DNA of 64,000 bases from an uncultured Lachnospiraceae bacterium (GTDB taxonomy: Bacteria > Bacillota > Clostridia > Lachnospirales > Lachnospiraceae). A program made the position numbers and the translations under genes. Below, piece after piece: positions 1 through 9,212 of the stretch; within the stretch, counting starts at the first letter, position 1; each line of letters begins with the position of its first letter. The DNA lies in the NCBI GenBank assembly GCA_910578175.1, contig CAJTPF010000016.1, positions 1 through 64,000 of the forward strand. The letters are read 5' to 3'. The notes below the pieces were generated by a model, which saw nothing but the letters and a program-made list of their open reading frames with translations, did no database searches and was not told the DNA's origin.

Positions 1-92
1 TCCGTCACTTTGGCCTCCCCGGCATATCTGTTTAACTTTAACATCGGCGTTCTTCCGATGAGTTCCAGTGCGCTTTCTTTGATCTTGCTCAT
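1..92 (-). CDS. cysK: Cysteine synthase A, N-terminal fragment (cut by window start)
   Basis: Only the first 30 codons lie in the window. The reading begins MSKIKESALELIGRTPMLKL, the hallmark start of O-acetylserine sulfhydrylases, which use PLP to make cysteine from O-acetylserine and sulfide. The start codon at 90-92 is preceded by a strong AGGAGG. The gene runs off the left edge. It follows the thioredoxin/S66 genes on the same strand after a 125-bp gap that holds a palindrome, so it may have its own promoter. The family assignment is firm despite the short stretch. Confidence 0.88.
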   Translation of the reverse strand, partial: MSKIKESALELIGRTPMLKLNRYAGEAKVT

Positions 93-116
93 AACAGACT
101 CCTCCTAGAATATATA

Positions 117-136
117 ATTAATTGCGTACAATTAAT
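117..136. promoter_or_regulatory. Palindrome upstream of cysK, possible operator
   Basis: ATTAATTG and CAATTAAT form perfect 8-bp arms around a 4-nt centre, 25-44 bp upstream of the cysK start codon. The position fits an operator for a sulfur-responsive repressor, but no regulator is identified. A chance palindrome in AT-rich DNA is possible. Confidence 0.35.
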
Positions 137-217
137 CTTATTTTGTTTTCCTATAATTTTAGTATGAATTATATGAATTGTATTATATTCCTGTTATGAT
201 ATCCTGTCAAGGAAATT

Positions 218-1120
218 TTAATTTCCGGATGATCTTCCCGTTCCGTCAGAATCCCTTTGTAAAGAGCCCCTATGATGCAGACTGATCTTTTCTCCGATAA
301 CGATTGCTTTCGAAGTATATCCATGTCCGATTTCCCTTGTTTCGGCCACCGGCATATCGGAACCTGCATACCGCTTAACCAGATCCACAATAGTGGGACG
401 GGACTGCAGTTCCTCCATTTTCGTAAAGGTACCTAACAAAATACCGTTGATTTTATCAAATACGCCAATCTGCTTTAACTGGTTTAAATATGTTACCATT
501 TGTGGGACCTCTCCGTTTAAACTTTCCAGCAGCAGTATCTTTCCATTCATATCCGGCCAATACTCCGTCCCCGCCAGTTTTAACAGACATCTAATATTTC
601 CGCCAACCACGATTCCCTGCATATGATCCTTTTGTCTAAACTCATAACCGAAGGTAAACAAATCCGCGGCTCCATTCATGACTGTGTTTGTAAAATCTGA
701 AATCTGATTTTTAGCATCCCCGTAAATTAAATTTCTAATCTGGTATAAAACGGATTTTTTACCGGTTTTGGCACAAATGGCGTTGATGACAGTGGTCAGG
801 TCGCTATACCCCCAAAATGTCGTTTTGCTTCGGGATATGATGTCATAATCCAAAAACGGTAATATTTCATTTGCGATATCACCGCCTGAAATATCAAAAA
901 TTTCTTCGATATCGCCGTTCCGGTAAAAATCCATTAAACAGTCTGCCCGCTCCTTTGCCGTGCCGCTGAATACGGAATCCTTAACATAAATATATTGACC
1001 AAATACCGGAAACAGCCCGGTCCGGAGCAGCGTGTCATATAAACGCATCAGTTTTTCTTTGTAATCGGCCAGCTGACCGTTGGAACAGCAGACAATGGCA
1101 ACTTTCCTGTTTTTATCCAT
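218..1120 (-). CDS. S66 family peptidase (LD-carboxypeptidase / MccF-like)
   Basis: The 300-residue protein has the layout of the S66 serine peptidases, which cleave L,D-peptide bonds in murein tetrapeptides or inactivate microcin C-type peptide-nucleotides. The likely catalytic triad is Ser106 in WGYSDLT, Glu199 in LLLESLN and His266 in REIGHGYTS. Length is normal for the family (about 300-340). There is no signal peptide, so it should act in the cytoplasm on recycled muropeptides. It starts 25 bp after thioredoxin stops, suggesting co-transcription. The last 20 residues are unusually polar and do not look like a typical S66 end, but the frame is open through all catalytic residues. Confidence 0.85.
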   Translation of the reverse strand: MDKNRKVAIVCCSNGQLADYKEKLMRLYDTLLRTGLFPVFGQYIYVKDSVFSGTAKERADCLMDFYRNGDIEEIFDISGGDIANEILPFLDYDIISRSKTTFWGYSDLTTVINAICAKTGKKSVLYQIRNLIYGDAKNQISDFTNTVMNGAADLFTFGYEFRQKDHMQGIVVGGNIRCLLKLAGTEYWPDMNGKILLLESLNGEVPQMVTYLNQLKQIGVFDKINGILLGTFTKMEELQSRPTIVDLVKRYAGSDMPVAETREIGHGYTSKAIVIGEKISLHHRGSLQRDSDGTGRSSGN

Positions 1121-1145
1121 AAATCATTCTCCCGATTTATTTGTT

Positions 1146-1466
1146 TTACAGCTCCTGATCCAGCAGCGCCGCAATCTGTTCTTTCGGCCTGTATCCAACG
1201 GAAGTGTTCATTACTTTCCCGTTTTTCATGATCACACAGGTTGGAATACTGGCAATCCCAAACATGGAAGCCAGTTCCGGCTCCTCATCCACATTTACCT
1301 TACCGATTTTCGCTCTGCCCTGATATTCCTCCGCAACCTCCCGTATAACCGGAGAAAGCATTTGACAGGGACCGCACCAGGATGCCCAGAAATCAAGCAG
1401 TACCGGAACACCGGAATTTTTAATTTCCTCCTCAAAATTGTTTTTTGTTATCTGTAATTCAGCCAT
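1146..1466 (-). CDS. trxA: Thioredoxin
   Basis: A 106-residue cytoplasmic disulfide reductase with the active site WCGPC (Cys31, Cys34) and the usual cis-Pro segment ASIPTCVIM. I start it at MAELQITKNN (1464-1466) because a GGAGGAAT ribosome site lies just upstream; a longer open frame reaches 1526 but would overlap the preceding gene. It begins 13 bp after the FTR-like gene ends, so the two are almost certainly one transcript, and the neighbour is a plausible redox partner. Confidence 0.95.
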   Translation of the reverse strand: MAELQITKNNFEEEIKNSGVPVLLDFWASWCGPCQMLSPVIREVAEEYQGRAKIGKVNVDEEPELASMFGIASIPTCVIMKNGKVMNTSVGYRPKEQIAALLDQEL

Positions 1467-1479
1467 TTTTATTCCTCCT

Positions 1480-1680
1480 TTAACCCAGTGATTTGTAATA
1501 CAGCATACAGTGGCAATACCCTTCAAATTCCGGGTCCTTCACCTGTTCCTGAAATTCTCTGCACATACATTTATATTCATCTTTTCTCTCTATCCGGCAG
1601 GGACAAAAACCGCCGGTGCGTTCCAGACCTTCTTTAACGGTCCTGACGATTTCTGCATCGGGATTCAATGTGATTTTCAT
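1480..1680 (-). CDS. Ferredoxin-thioredoxin reductase catalytic-chain-like protein
   Basis: A 66-residue protein with three CxC-type cysteine pairs: CPC (26,28), CMC (38,40) and CHC (56,58). This is the cysteine pattern of the catalytic chain of ferredoxin-thioredoxin reductase, whose 4Fe-4S cluster and redox disulfide pass electrons from ferredoxin to thioredoxin. It is shorter than plant FTR-beta (about 115 residues), matching the compact anaerobe versions. The start at MKITLNPDAE follows AGGAGG at good spacing; an upstream ATG at 1716 lacks one. Being directly ahead of thioredoxin supports the function. No variable chain or NTR-type reductase gene is seen nearby. Confidence 0.8.
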   Translation of the reverse strand: MKITLNPDAEIVRTVKEGLERTGGFCPCRIERKDEYKCMCREFQEQVKDPEFEGYCHCMLYYKSLG

Positions 1681-1835
1681 GTATCTGCACCTCCTAAAAA
1701 TAAATTGCTTTTTCAATTGTATCTATAGTTTATAGTATATTTTAAAAACTTTCCGTGACTAAGTCTCATTTATCTGAATATGATTGTAAAACATTATATC
1801 AATCTTATAATAGATTTGGTTTAAATTATAGAAAA

Positions 1836-1879
1836 AATTGAGATATTAATTGTTCTGTTGAAAAATTAATATCTCAATT
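1836..1879 (-). terminator. Intrinsic terminator after the secreted-protein gene
   Basis: A perfect 16-bp inverted repeat (1836-1851 and 1864-1879) with a 12-nt loop lies 24 bp past the stop of the gene ending at 1903. On the minus strand it is followed by TTTTTC. It could also work for transcripts from the other side. Confidence 0.75.
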
Positions 1880-1902
1880 AACTTAATGATTGTAAATTTA
1901 TG

Positions 1903-2907
1903 CTAGTTTAAAGGAAACTTCGCTATATAATCATCATAGTTTATTTGATTATTTAAACTGCAATAAATTGTTGGTTTGCCGTTATAATCGGCAATATCAA
2001 TTCCTTCCAGTTCATTTGAAGTCCATTCCATTACTTTTGTCATTTTAGTTTTATTATAATTATTGTCTTTTATTGCCGCCATAGTCATATTTGTTTTATA
2101 AATATAATTTTTATCATTTTTATTTCCATTACCATTAGTCGTATTATTTTCATTTATTGCTACATATATACGATTTTCGTATTCACAAATTCCCTGCATT
2201 ACCCATTTGTCACCATACGTAATATCTAACGTAAATTCTGCTTGTTTTTTAAAAATCAATTTTCCATTTTCATTTGTTAATTCACATATATAATAGATTT
2301 GCTGCTCCTTCCACTTTTTTTCTCCTTCCATTTTCTCTTTTCTTCTTAAAACATAATACTCACCTTTTCTATTAGTAGACATTTGTGAAAGATAAGCAAT
2401 TGCATCTATTCCGATTTGTGTATTATTTTCTATAGAATCTATATTTGTTGAACACTTTTTATATATTCCACCTGTGGAAGAATTTACACAATAAATCCCT
2501 TTTAATGCCGCAGAAAAAAGATAATATTTATCTTCTCCCGGAACTTTTCCATATGTAAGATCGTTGGCATGACCCAATTCTGTATATCCTTTTTTTACAA
2601 AATCCACACTTGCTGCATCAGTTAAATGCTGTAAGCAGCTAAGATGAAATGTCTGTATCTTTTGTTTACCTGCATCCGATGTTTGTGCTAAATATACTTT
2701 ATTCTGTTTATTAGCCCCCGATGGTGATCCAACTGCCAATCCTCCAGTATTGGTATAGGTAGTATCTGTTACCTTGTATAGCTTCTGTTTTGAAATATCT
2801 ATAGTATCTGCTGCATTTACCTGAAATGGTAATAAAATAGTACTAACAGACAATAAAATTGCCAAACCTCCTTTAGACAATTTTATAAAAAATCCCTTCT
2901 TTTTCAT
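1903..2907 (-). CDS. Secreted protein of unknown function, possible beta-propeller
   Basis: The protein (334 residues from MKKKGFFIKL) has a clear Sec signal peptide: a lysine-rich start, a hydrophobic stretch to about residue 30, and a VNAADT cleavage region. The mature part is rich in aromatic and charged residues with repeating beta-type blocks ending in NGKPTIYCSLN; HANDLTYG and LEGIDIADYNG resemble motifs in helveticin J-like and other beta-propeller proteins. That likeness is tentative. The start was chosen because AAGGA and AGGAGG lie upstream; a further-upstream ATG at 2964 adds an unlikely 19-residue leader. The gene is AT-rich compared with the housekeeping genes and is bordered by a transposase scrap, which suggests transfer. 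Confidence 0.6.
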   Translation of the reverse strand: MKKKGFFIKLSKGGLAILLSVSTILLPFQVNAADTIDISKQKLYKVTDTTYTNTGGLAVGSPSGANKQNKVYLAQTSDAGKQKIQTFHLSCLQHLTDAASVDFVKKGYTELGHANDLTYGKVPGEDKYYLFSAALKGIYCVNSSTGGIYKKCSTNIDSIENNTQIGIDAIAYLSQMSTNRKGEYYVLRRKEKMEGEKKWKEQQIYYICELTNENGKLIFKKQAEFTLDITYGDKWVMQGICEYENRIYVAINENNTTNGNGNKNDKNYIYKTNMTMAAIKDNNYNKTKMTKVMEWTSNELEGIDIADYNGKPTIYCSLNNQINYDDYIAKFPLN

Positions 2908-2968
2908 AATTATTCCTTTACCTCCTATTAAATTAATAATTTTTAATAATATATAGAATAACACAATC

Positions 2969-3119
2969 CTAATAAAATATCAATATATACTCAAACACTG
3001 CGGCTTTGGCTTCTTCCCTGGTTTGGAAATACTGACCGTTCAGCCATTCCTGTTTTAACTTTCCCACAATGCCTGCAACACATTTATAAGTTTCTACTTG
3101 CGTCGTTTCTGCTTTCAAT
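2969..3119 (-). pseudogene. IS3-type transposase C-terminal scrap
   Basis: With no start codon, this frame reads KLKQEWLNGQYFQTREEAKA followed by AVFEYI and FY before a stop. The pattern matches the end of IS3-family OrfB proteins (TLKTEW...TREEAR...FxYIExFYNR). It is only about 50 codons long, with nothing of the DDE core. It marks an old insertion just upstream of the secreted-protein gene. Confidence 0.5.
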
Positions 3120-3163
3120 CAATTTTCTGTCTTAATGTTGTTTCCCCTACAAACCGGAATCTG

Positions 3164-3349
3164 TTAAATTAATCCTAACTCTTCTTTGAGCATCCTAAAT
3201 CTGTCTTTTTCATGTTCCGCCACATGAGCAAGCGGATTATATAAACAATGCTGTAACACATCTGCATCCTTGAGGATTTCATCGAATTCATTGCCAATAC
3301 TCTGTAGTATTTTATCTACATATTCTTGAACCATTTCAATTCTGTCCAT
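3164..3349 (-). CDS. Small protein downstream of the immunity-like gene
   Basis: A 61-residue acidic, alpha-helical protein that I do not recognise. It begins MDRIEMVQEYVDKILQSIGN and contains a CLYNPLAHVAEHEKDR segment. Its start lies 4 bp after the stop of the immunity-like gene, so it is probably translated from the same message. It could be a short immunity protein or a truncated remnant of one. Confidence 0.45.
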   Translation of the reverse strand: MDRIEMVQEYVDKILQSIGNEFDEILKDADVLQHCLYNPLAHVAEHEKDRFRMLKEELGLI

Positions 3350-3353
3350 AGAG

Positions 3354-3794
3354 TCAGGACCTCCACAACTTCCGAGCTTGAAAGTCTACAAATTCCTGCG
3401 CCCTTTCTTTAATGTCCTTAGCAACATCTGTCCGGTCTGCAATTTCTTTCAACAGGCCCGTAAATTCCTCTGTACGCTCCCCTGCATTGATACACCTGTT
3501 TAACATCCAAACTGTTGTACTGGTCGGGGTTCTTTTTATCGATTCCGCAAGAAAGTTTTCATATTCCCCACCGAATTGTTCGATAAAATGCACAATCGAA
3601 CCGGGATCTCCAAAATAGGCCAGCGGATGACGCTCAAACAGCTGTAACAGCGGTTCAATTGCTTCTGATTGATACCCCGCATTCGTAATAGCATCTATGC
3701 TGTCATATATTACAGATATATCTGCCTCATCATATTCATCAATAGATGCCTCAATCCTTGCAATCATCTTCTCTAAAATCTTCATATCTGCCAT
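3354..3794 (-). CDS. Imm30-like immunity protein (orphan)
   Basis: A 146-residue helical acidic protein. The central segment IVHFIEQFGGEYENFL followed by VWMLNRCINAG resembles immunity proteins of polymorphic toxin systems (Imm30 type: VHxIExF...Y...W...RxxN). Such proteins neutralise a cognate secreted toxin nuclease or similar effector. The start at MADMKILEKM is preceded by AGGGAGAAG; the open frame reaches 3863 without a better start. No intact toxin gene is nearby, only decayed sequence upstream. The family call rests on pattern recognition alone. Confidence 0.5.
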   Translation of the reverse strand: MADMKILEKMIARIEASIDEYDEADISVIYDSIDAITNAGYQSEAIEPLLQLFERHPLAYFGDPGSIVHFIEQFGGEYENFLAESIKRTPTSTTVWMLNRCINAGERTEEFTGLLKEIADRTDVAKDIKERAQEFVDFQARKLWRS

Positions 3795-3990
3795 TTTATA
3801 TCTTCTCCCTAAATTTCTATTTGTCAAATCAATACGAGCAAAATATGTCACTGATACTGTCAACGTTCAATCCTCATTTAAAAGCGCTGATAGCAGTAAC
3901 AGGCAATGTGCCGGTATATACCGGCAGGGGCAAGCTGATGACAGAGCCGCCCGCCGCCCATCCAATATTTTTATGCCGTTTCCGTTGGCA

Positions 3991-4278
3991 GCTGGAACGT
4001 CTGGTCGAATTTAGACACATCCTTGTTATAAGCTCCGTAGGTATCTAATATTTGATTGATTACTACCAAAGATTCTTTGAAGTTGTCATAATCGCTACAA
4101 TCTGGTTTACCAAAGAATCAAACAATCCCCGTTCTATATCCGTTCCGACTATCCCGTCCGTCAAGAAACGTCCACAGGTTGAATTTTGCGCCCTTTCTTC
4201 CTGCCCCACTGAAAAATTTTGCGACAATAACTCAAAAAAGCACTTGACAAAACGCTTCATGGCATAACTAAATGACAC
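3991..4278 (-). pseudogene. Decayed coding remnant upstream of the immunity-like gene
   Basis: Two minus-strand frames join here. One runs from 4278 and reads RFLTDGIVGTDIERGLFDSL. The other ends at 3991 and reads SDYDNFKESLVVINQILDTY, finishing TFQLPTETA before a stop. The switch lies near 4110 and suggests a frameshifted gene end. The protein family is not recognised; a toxin relic is possible because an immunity-like gene follows. Confidence 0.35.
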
Positions 4279-4751
4279 CGGATCTAACCCTCATCATTCA
4301 TCTTTGCCAGTTTCGTCGTCTGATCCGCAGCTATATATGTACATGGCTTTTTTATGGGCTGTATGCATATGTTGCTTTACAAAATTTAGAGCTATACGCA
4401 TACGCTGCTTTGTGTATACGCTATGTACATATGCGTTAATTATTTTGCAGGTTATATACATACACATCGATAGAAACGGCACAAGCTATACACATAATAC
4501 ATCAATGCTTTTTATTCTGCATTTGTCCATATTCTTTTTTGCCATATTTATTACAAATACATCGATATCTGTACCAATCAGATTTTCTTGAACAATTGTC
4601 ACAAGAAGAATTGAACCATTATGTAGCTATTAACAACACCGTTATTGCTACGGGATTTCATATCTTATTGCACCTCCATTTATCATAAAATATATGATAT
4701 TTTAACATAGTATACTTCTTTTCGCAAATCCATTTTATATGTTACTAATCA
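4279..4751. other. Gene-poor AT-rich stretch
   Basis: No convincing gene is present. Short open frames on both strands have no ribosome site. A plus-strand piece ending at 4688 reads EQLSQEELNHYVAINNTVIA and could be a relic of a coding sequence, but it has no start and no recognised family. Confidence 0.4.
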
Positions 4752-6146
4752 CTAAAAACATTCCTCAAAAACTTGCTCATTCTTCTTCAATTTTTTTTTC
4801 CTTTGTGCTTTTAATATAAACGCTTCCTTGATTAGTTCCGTAATTTTTTTCATTAATTCTTCGTCTATAAGTGGTATTTCAATATCCTTTAATCTTTCTT
4901 CTCTCAAATGTGGTATTGTTGAGGCTACCACAGTTCTTCGAATCGCAGCATATCGACCAATTTCAGGTATTGATAATGCTGTAAACAAATATTCTGGAGT
5001 AATTCCCTCTTTTTTTGCCAACTCTTTGACTCTAAGTATTTCAATTCCAGATGATAAAACAACATCATCTGCAGCTGTTATTAAACCAACACCTCCTATT
5101 TTCCCATCCTTTGTAAAAATAATATCATTTACTTTTACATTTTGCTTTATATCTACCAAATCACTTTCAGAAATATAATAGTCAGGATACAAGTCTACTT
5201 CCCAATTTACTATATCAGATGTTCTGATAAAGGGTTTATCACCAAAACTCCTTTGAATAAAATCATTATAATTATTACTACCAACTTCATCACCATTGTC
5301 AATATCTACAACTTCTTTTAATGGTATTGCTGCATTAAACTTTTCTAAAGAAGCCGCAGTTTTAATATACAGTCTGTCATAATAATTTGTTGACCATATA
5401 CTGCTTTCTTTCAACTTTGAGAACATAACTCCAAACGAAAAGTCTCGTTTTATTGACTTAATATCAAAATTTAATCCTTTATATAACAATTTTTGTGCTA
5501 TTTTAATATTTTCTTGTGCCTGTATCTCATATTCTATAGCACTTTTTTCATTTTTCGTAATTAAGTCCATAATATCCTGTTGAATAATAGGCACTTCAAA
5601 TTCTCTCAAGTTCTTAAGCGATAACAACTGCTGAATATTCCCTGTCATTAAACTAAAAATTTGCCACTTACCTGCTTTTGACCTAAAATATGCAGTTAAA
5701 TATTCGGGTGTAATAGGTGCATTTTCTTTTAATGAAATATTAGATATATGTCTTGGAATTCCAGCTTTTCCCACATATTCACTTCTATACACTGCCGATT
5801 TTCCAACTGTACCATAAATTGCAATTAATACATCATTTTGTTTTATATGACAACGCGGAAAAGATTTGTAGTCCATTTGACTTATGTACGAATCATCTGA
5901 AATTTCATCAAAATCAATAACTCCTTCCTTTATATTTCTTCCATACAGATATCTTATCCCCTCATTTCGATTTCTCGAAATATGAGAGTGTTCTCCATCT
6001 GATATCGTACTATGTTCACCTAGTACAATATACTCTATACCACTCTGAGCATTTTGTTGTTTAACTACTTTTTTATAGTAATAAAAAGAAGGAACCAATC
6101 TATCCCCAAATTTTAATTCCTTGGTTGATGCCGAAAATATTTTCAT
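4752..6146 (-). CDS. hsdS: Restriction-modification specificity subunit (HsdS-like)
   Basis: A 464-residue protein built as two target-recognition halves, each followed by a helical spacer. Half one (about residues 1-215) carries IAIYGTVGKSAVY and ends in a helix after LREFEVPI. Half two (about 240-464) carries FTKDGKIGGVGLI and ends IPLIDEELMKKITELIKEAF. Such subunits read a bipartite DNA sequence and guide the methyltransferase or nuclease subunit. The ATG follows the hsdM stop by a single base, so translation is coupled. There is no sign of truncation. The AT-rich codon use matches the island rather than the flanking housekeeping genes. Confidence 0.85.
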   Translation of the reverse strand: MKIFSASTKELKFGDRLVPSFYYYKKVVKQQNAQSGIEYIVLGEHSTISDGEHSHISRNRNEGIRYLYGRNIKEGVIDFDEISDDSYISQMDYKSFPRCHIKQNDVLIAIYGTVGKSAVYRSEYVGKAGIPRHISNISLKENAPITPEYLTAYFRSKAGKWQIFSLMTGNIQQLLSLKNLREFEVPIIQQDIMDLITKNEKSAIEYEIQAQENIKIAQKLLYKGLNFDIKSIKRDFSFGVMFSKLKESSIWSTNYYDRLYIKTAASLEKFNAAIPLKEVVDIDNGDEVGSNNYNDFIQRSFGDKPFIRTSDIVNWEVDLYPDYYISESDLVDIKQNVKVNDIIFTKDGKIGGVGLITAADDVVLSSGIEILRVKELAKKEGITPEYLFTALSIPEIGRYAAIRRTVVASTIPHLREERLKDIEIPLIDEELMKKITELIKEAFILKAQRKKKLKKNEQVFEECF

Positions 6147-6147
6147 A

Positions 6148-7923
6148 TTAATCTACTCTCTCTTCAATTTCTTGTAATTGTGCCCATTTATGGTATTCTT
6201 TTGCAACTTCTTTTATATCATCACTTAGAATCTCATTTCCTCTTCTATCGTGCCCACAAGTTTCCGCTATCGCCATAAATATTTCATATTCTTCAGGAAT
6301 TTTATCTTTAGGCAATTTTTGAAAAATCAATACACTAGTCTTAGTTGATGTATTGGGTTGAAAAGTTTCAATTGGAATATCTATAATAGCAAGTATTCTG
6401 CCTTGTTCTCTTAACCAATTTCTAATATATCCAAAAGTATCATTTCCAAAGACTCCATCTGGTAAAACAATTCCCATTCTACCATAGTTAGCTAATAATT
6501 GTATATCTCTCTCAATAAAAAGAACTTGTGGTGATTCTTTTTCTTTAAGCTTACCTTTTTCCCACTCATTCGTCTTATTAACAACTTTCCATTTATAAGC
6601 CAATTCATATTGCTTTAGTTTTTCCTCCCCACGAACAGGAATTTTTGAACCAAATGGTGGATTTGTCATTAATATGCTAAATTTTCCTGCAGCAATTTTA
6701 ATTTTGGTTTTATCTTGCCAATTTTGCATATTATCCAAACTATCTTCACAGAAAATACCACTCTTTCCATCGCCTAATATTGCCATGTATGCTTTAGCCA
6801 CTTTTGATAAAAAATAATCTTTATCTAATCCACATATTTTATTTAATGCAACCTCCATTTTCTCTTCTTTAAGATTAGCATCATTCCAATGATATTTTTC
6901 TCCTTCAGCATCTAAACGTCTCCATACATGTCTCAATGCCTCAACTAAAAAACCACCACTTCCACAAGATGGATCAATTATATAATCTTCATCCGATGGA
7001 TTTAAAATATCAACTATCATCTTTACTACATTTCTCGGTGTAAAGAACTGTCCCTGTCCACCTTTTAATGCATGTCCAATAAATGTTTCAAACGCATCTG
7101 CCACAATATCTCTTTCAGCCTCAATTAAACAATAATTCTGTAATTCACCAACTACATATACAATTGATTTAGCATCTAAAGTGATACTATCATTTGCATC
7201 CATTACTTCTTTATATTTACGTTTAACTTTTTCAAATAATTCTAAAATTCGTTTTTGTACCTCTATTGCTTCTTCGTCTACGCCAGCTCTAAATGTCACA
7301 ATTTCAGAAGGCTCTGTGAATCTTTCATCATATATTTTACAAAAAATGAGATTAATTAATTGCTGAGCTAATACTTCATCTCTTGTTGCTCCTACAGTGT
7401 TAGCCGCCAAATGATTTCTTATTGCCTTAAAAGTGGCTTTTAAATTATGAGTTGGTCTTAAATCTGCTCGCCTAAACATACCAATATCTTCAATTCTCTG
7501 ACCACATTTTGGTATATTAGGTATTTCATCAAACAACACCTTACCATCTTTTTCATATTTTCTTATAAAAAAACGTTCTTCTCCATTAAACCAAACACCT
7601 AATTGTGCTTTAGAAAATCGTAAGTAATCTTCCAACTGGCTTCTTCCATCTTTACGATTTTTTTGTTTACATTCTACAATTATTTCTATATTATCTTCTG
7701 TTTTTTTATCTTTAGAAAAAATTGCGATGTCAACTGGATATTCTTTTTTCTCATCTGATGGTCTCACTTTAACTCTATACTGTGGATGAGTTATTATTAC
7801 TTACTTTGGGTACCCATAATCCTCAACCAAAATTTTTGCAAAAACCTGAACAGCCTCTACTTCTTCTAGCGTTGCTCTTACTTCTAACCCCGAAATATAA
7901 TCAATTATATATCCATCTTTCAT
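6148..7923 (-). pseudogene. hsdM: N6-adenine methyltransferase with N-terminal nuclease-like domain, interrupted by an in-frame stop
   Basis: From ATG 7921-7923 (GGAG 7 nt upstream) the frame runs 40 codons, hits TAA at 7801-7803, then continues in the same frame for 550 codons to 6148. Residues 42-110 look like an HsdR_N/PD-(D/E)xK nuclease domain: Asp65 in PVDIAIF, then Glu84 and Lys86 in IIVECKQK. The HsdM helical domain and the methylase follow, with DPSCGSGGF (AdoMet site) and NPPF (catalysis). Nuclease plus methylase in one chain next to an S subunit resembles BcgI-type type IIB enzymes. The product may be made from an internal GTG at 7765-7767, giving a 539-residue methylase without the first nuclease helices, or not at all. 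No hsdR gene is present. Confidence 0.75.
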
Positions 7924-8291
7924 AGTCATTCTCCATTTCTTTTTTATAAAAACAATTATAATTTATATGGCTACTTAACACAAATTGTTTTTTTATCATT
8001 TAACAAATAACCTTATATTATCAACTCTTTTCTTTTATCAAAACCATAATTTTATTTCTAAATTTCTCTCTGTGAAATTTCAGCAAATACTTTATTATAC
8101 AAAAAACATTCTCAAGATACCCTAAAAACTGATAGAAGAAAGATTCTGAGAAAAAATTTTTTTGTTCTAAGATATTTGAAAACTTTACACTCATTCCTTC
8201 TTCATCATGAATCTCTCTAATTATATTATGTTGTGGTTGTTGTGGTCAAGCATTTTTGTAACTCATATGGCTAATAAAATTAGATCCTAAG
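7924..8291. other. AT-rich intergenic stretch
   Basis: No gene, tRNA or clear hairpin is seen. The hsdM promoter should lie in the first 100-150 bp, but no consensus stands out against the AT-rich background. The right part borders the 3' end of the IS3-type remnant. Confidence 0.5.
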
Positions 8292-9200
8292 TTATGAAGC
8301 AGTCCGTGCCTGATAAGGTGTACGATATCCATTATAGCTGTGCGGACGAACATGGTTGTATGTGACATAGACAAATTCTTCCACCACCTGATACAGCGCC
8401 TCCTCTGTCTGGAATTCATACAGGCTGACGCATTCATTTTTCAGTGCGTTGAAATACCTTTCCACAGGAGCGTTGTCATAGAAACATCCCGCTTTGCTCA
8501 TGCTTTGGATCACATGCACAGATTCACAAAATTCCAAAAAGGCCTTTGATGTATACCGAGAGCCCTGGTCGCTGTGTAGCGGCTGTGTTTCCAACGCTTT
8601 CTTCAAAGTTCAGATAGCAAGGCCGCTGGTGATCTGGCGGTCTGTCACGCTTGCAATGACGCTCCGGTCATACAGATCAGCAATGCTGTAATTGTAGCGC
8701 ACTTCCCCGTTTTTCAAAAACAGATATATAAAATCCTTACACCATTTCTGGTTTGCCCGGGTCTGCATGAAACTCCCACTGCAGCTTGTTTTCAAAGACT
8801 TTATGCGGTATTCTGCACCGGAACCCCGGTTTCTTTGGACGGACGGAGGAATACAACATCATTTATGTACGGTAACTGCCCTGTAATGATAACCTCTACG
8901 TGCCAGATAGACAGCCATAGTCTGGTATCCGGACATCCTGTTATACGAATGGCAAATTTCCCTGATTTGCACTTTAACAGTTTTTTGGCATAATAATCCG
9001 CCTTCCGGTATTTCCGATAGTTGTAATAAGCATTCGGACAGACACCAAGCCGCCGATGCAGCTAGCGGACGCCGAATTTTTTGCTGTGCTGTTCGATAAA
9101 CCGATAAGCCTCTAATCGATTTCCTTTGTGAAGGAATGCCGCTGCTTTTTTAAGAAAAGAATCTCCTTTTCAGCAGTTTCTTGCGCAGGTTGTCTTTCAT
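8292..9200 (-). mobile_element. Degenerate IS3-family (IS150-like) transposase
   Basis: Read on the minus strand with several frame changes and stops, this is most of an OrfB integrase. Pieces in order are RLEAYRFIEQHSKKFGVR, HRRLGVCPNAYYNYRKYRK, then NGEVRYNYSIADLYDRSVIA (first DDE Asp region), and LHSDQGSRYTSKAF with VERYFNALKNE (second Asp and Glu region). The frame breaks near 8607, and there are further breaks in the 5' half. The last 104 codons are intact. With this many lesions the element cannot move by itself. It abuts the IS256 fragment at about 9200-9213. Confidence 0.8.
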
Positions 9201-9212
9201 AATTTCCGCTGC

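Noticed and set aside
169..390. Alternative minus-strand frame suggesting a frameshift in the S66 peptidase end
   Set aside because: The main frame covers all catalytic residues and ends normally; the other frame has no family-like sequence.
4294..4591. ORFs on both strands in the AT-rich stretch
   Set aside because: They overlap each other, lack ribosome sites and show repeated ACATAT-like words rather than protein-like composition.
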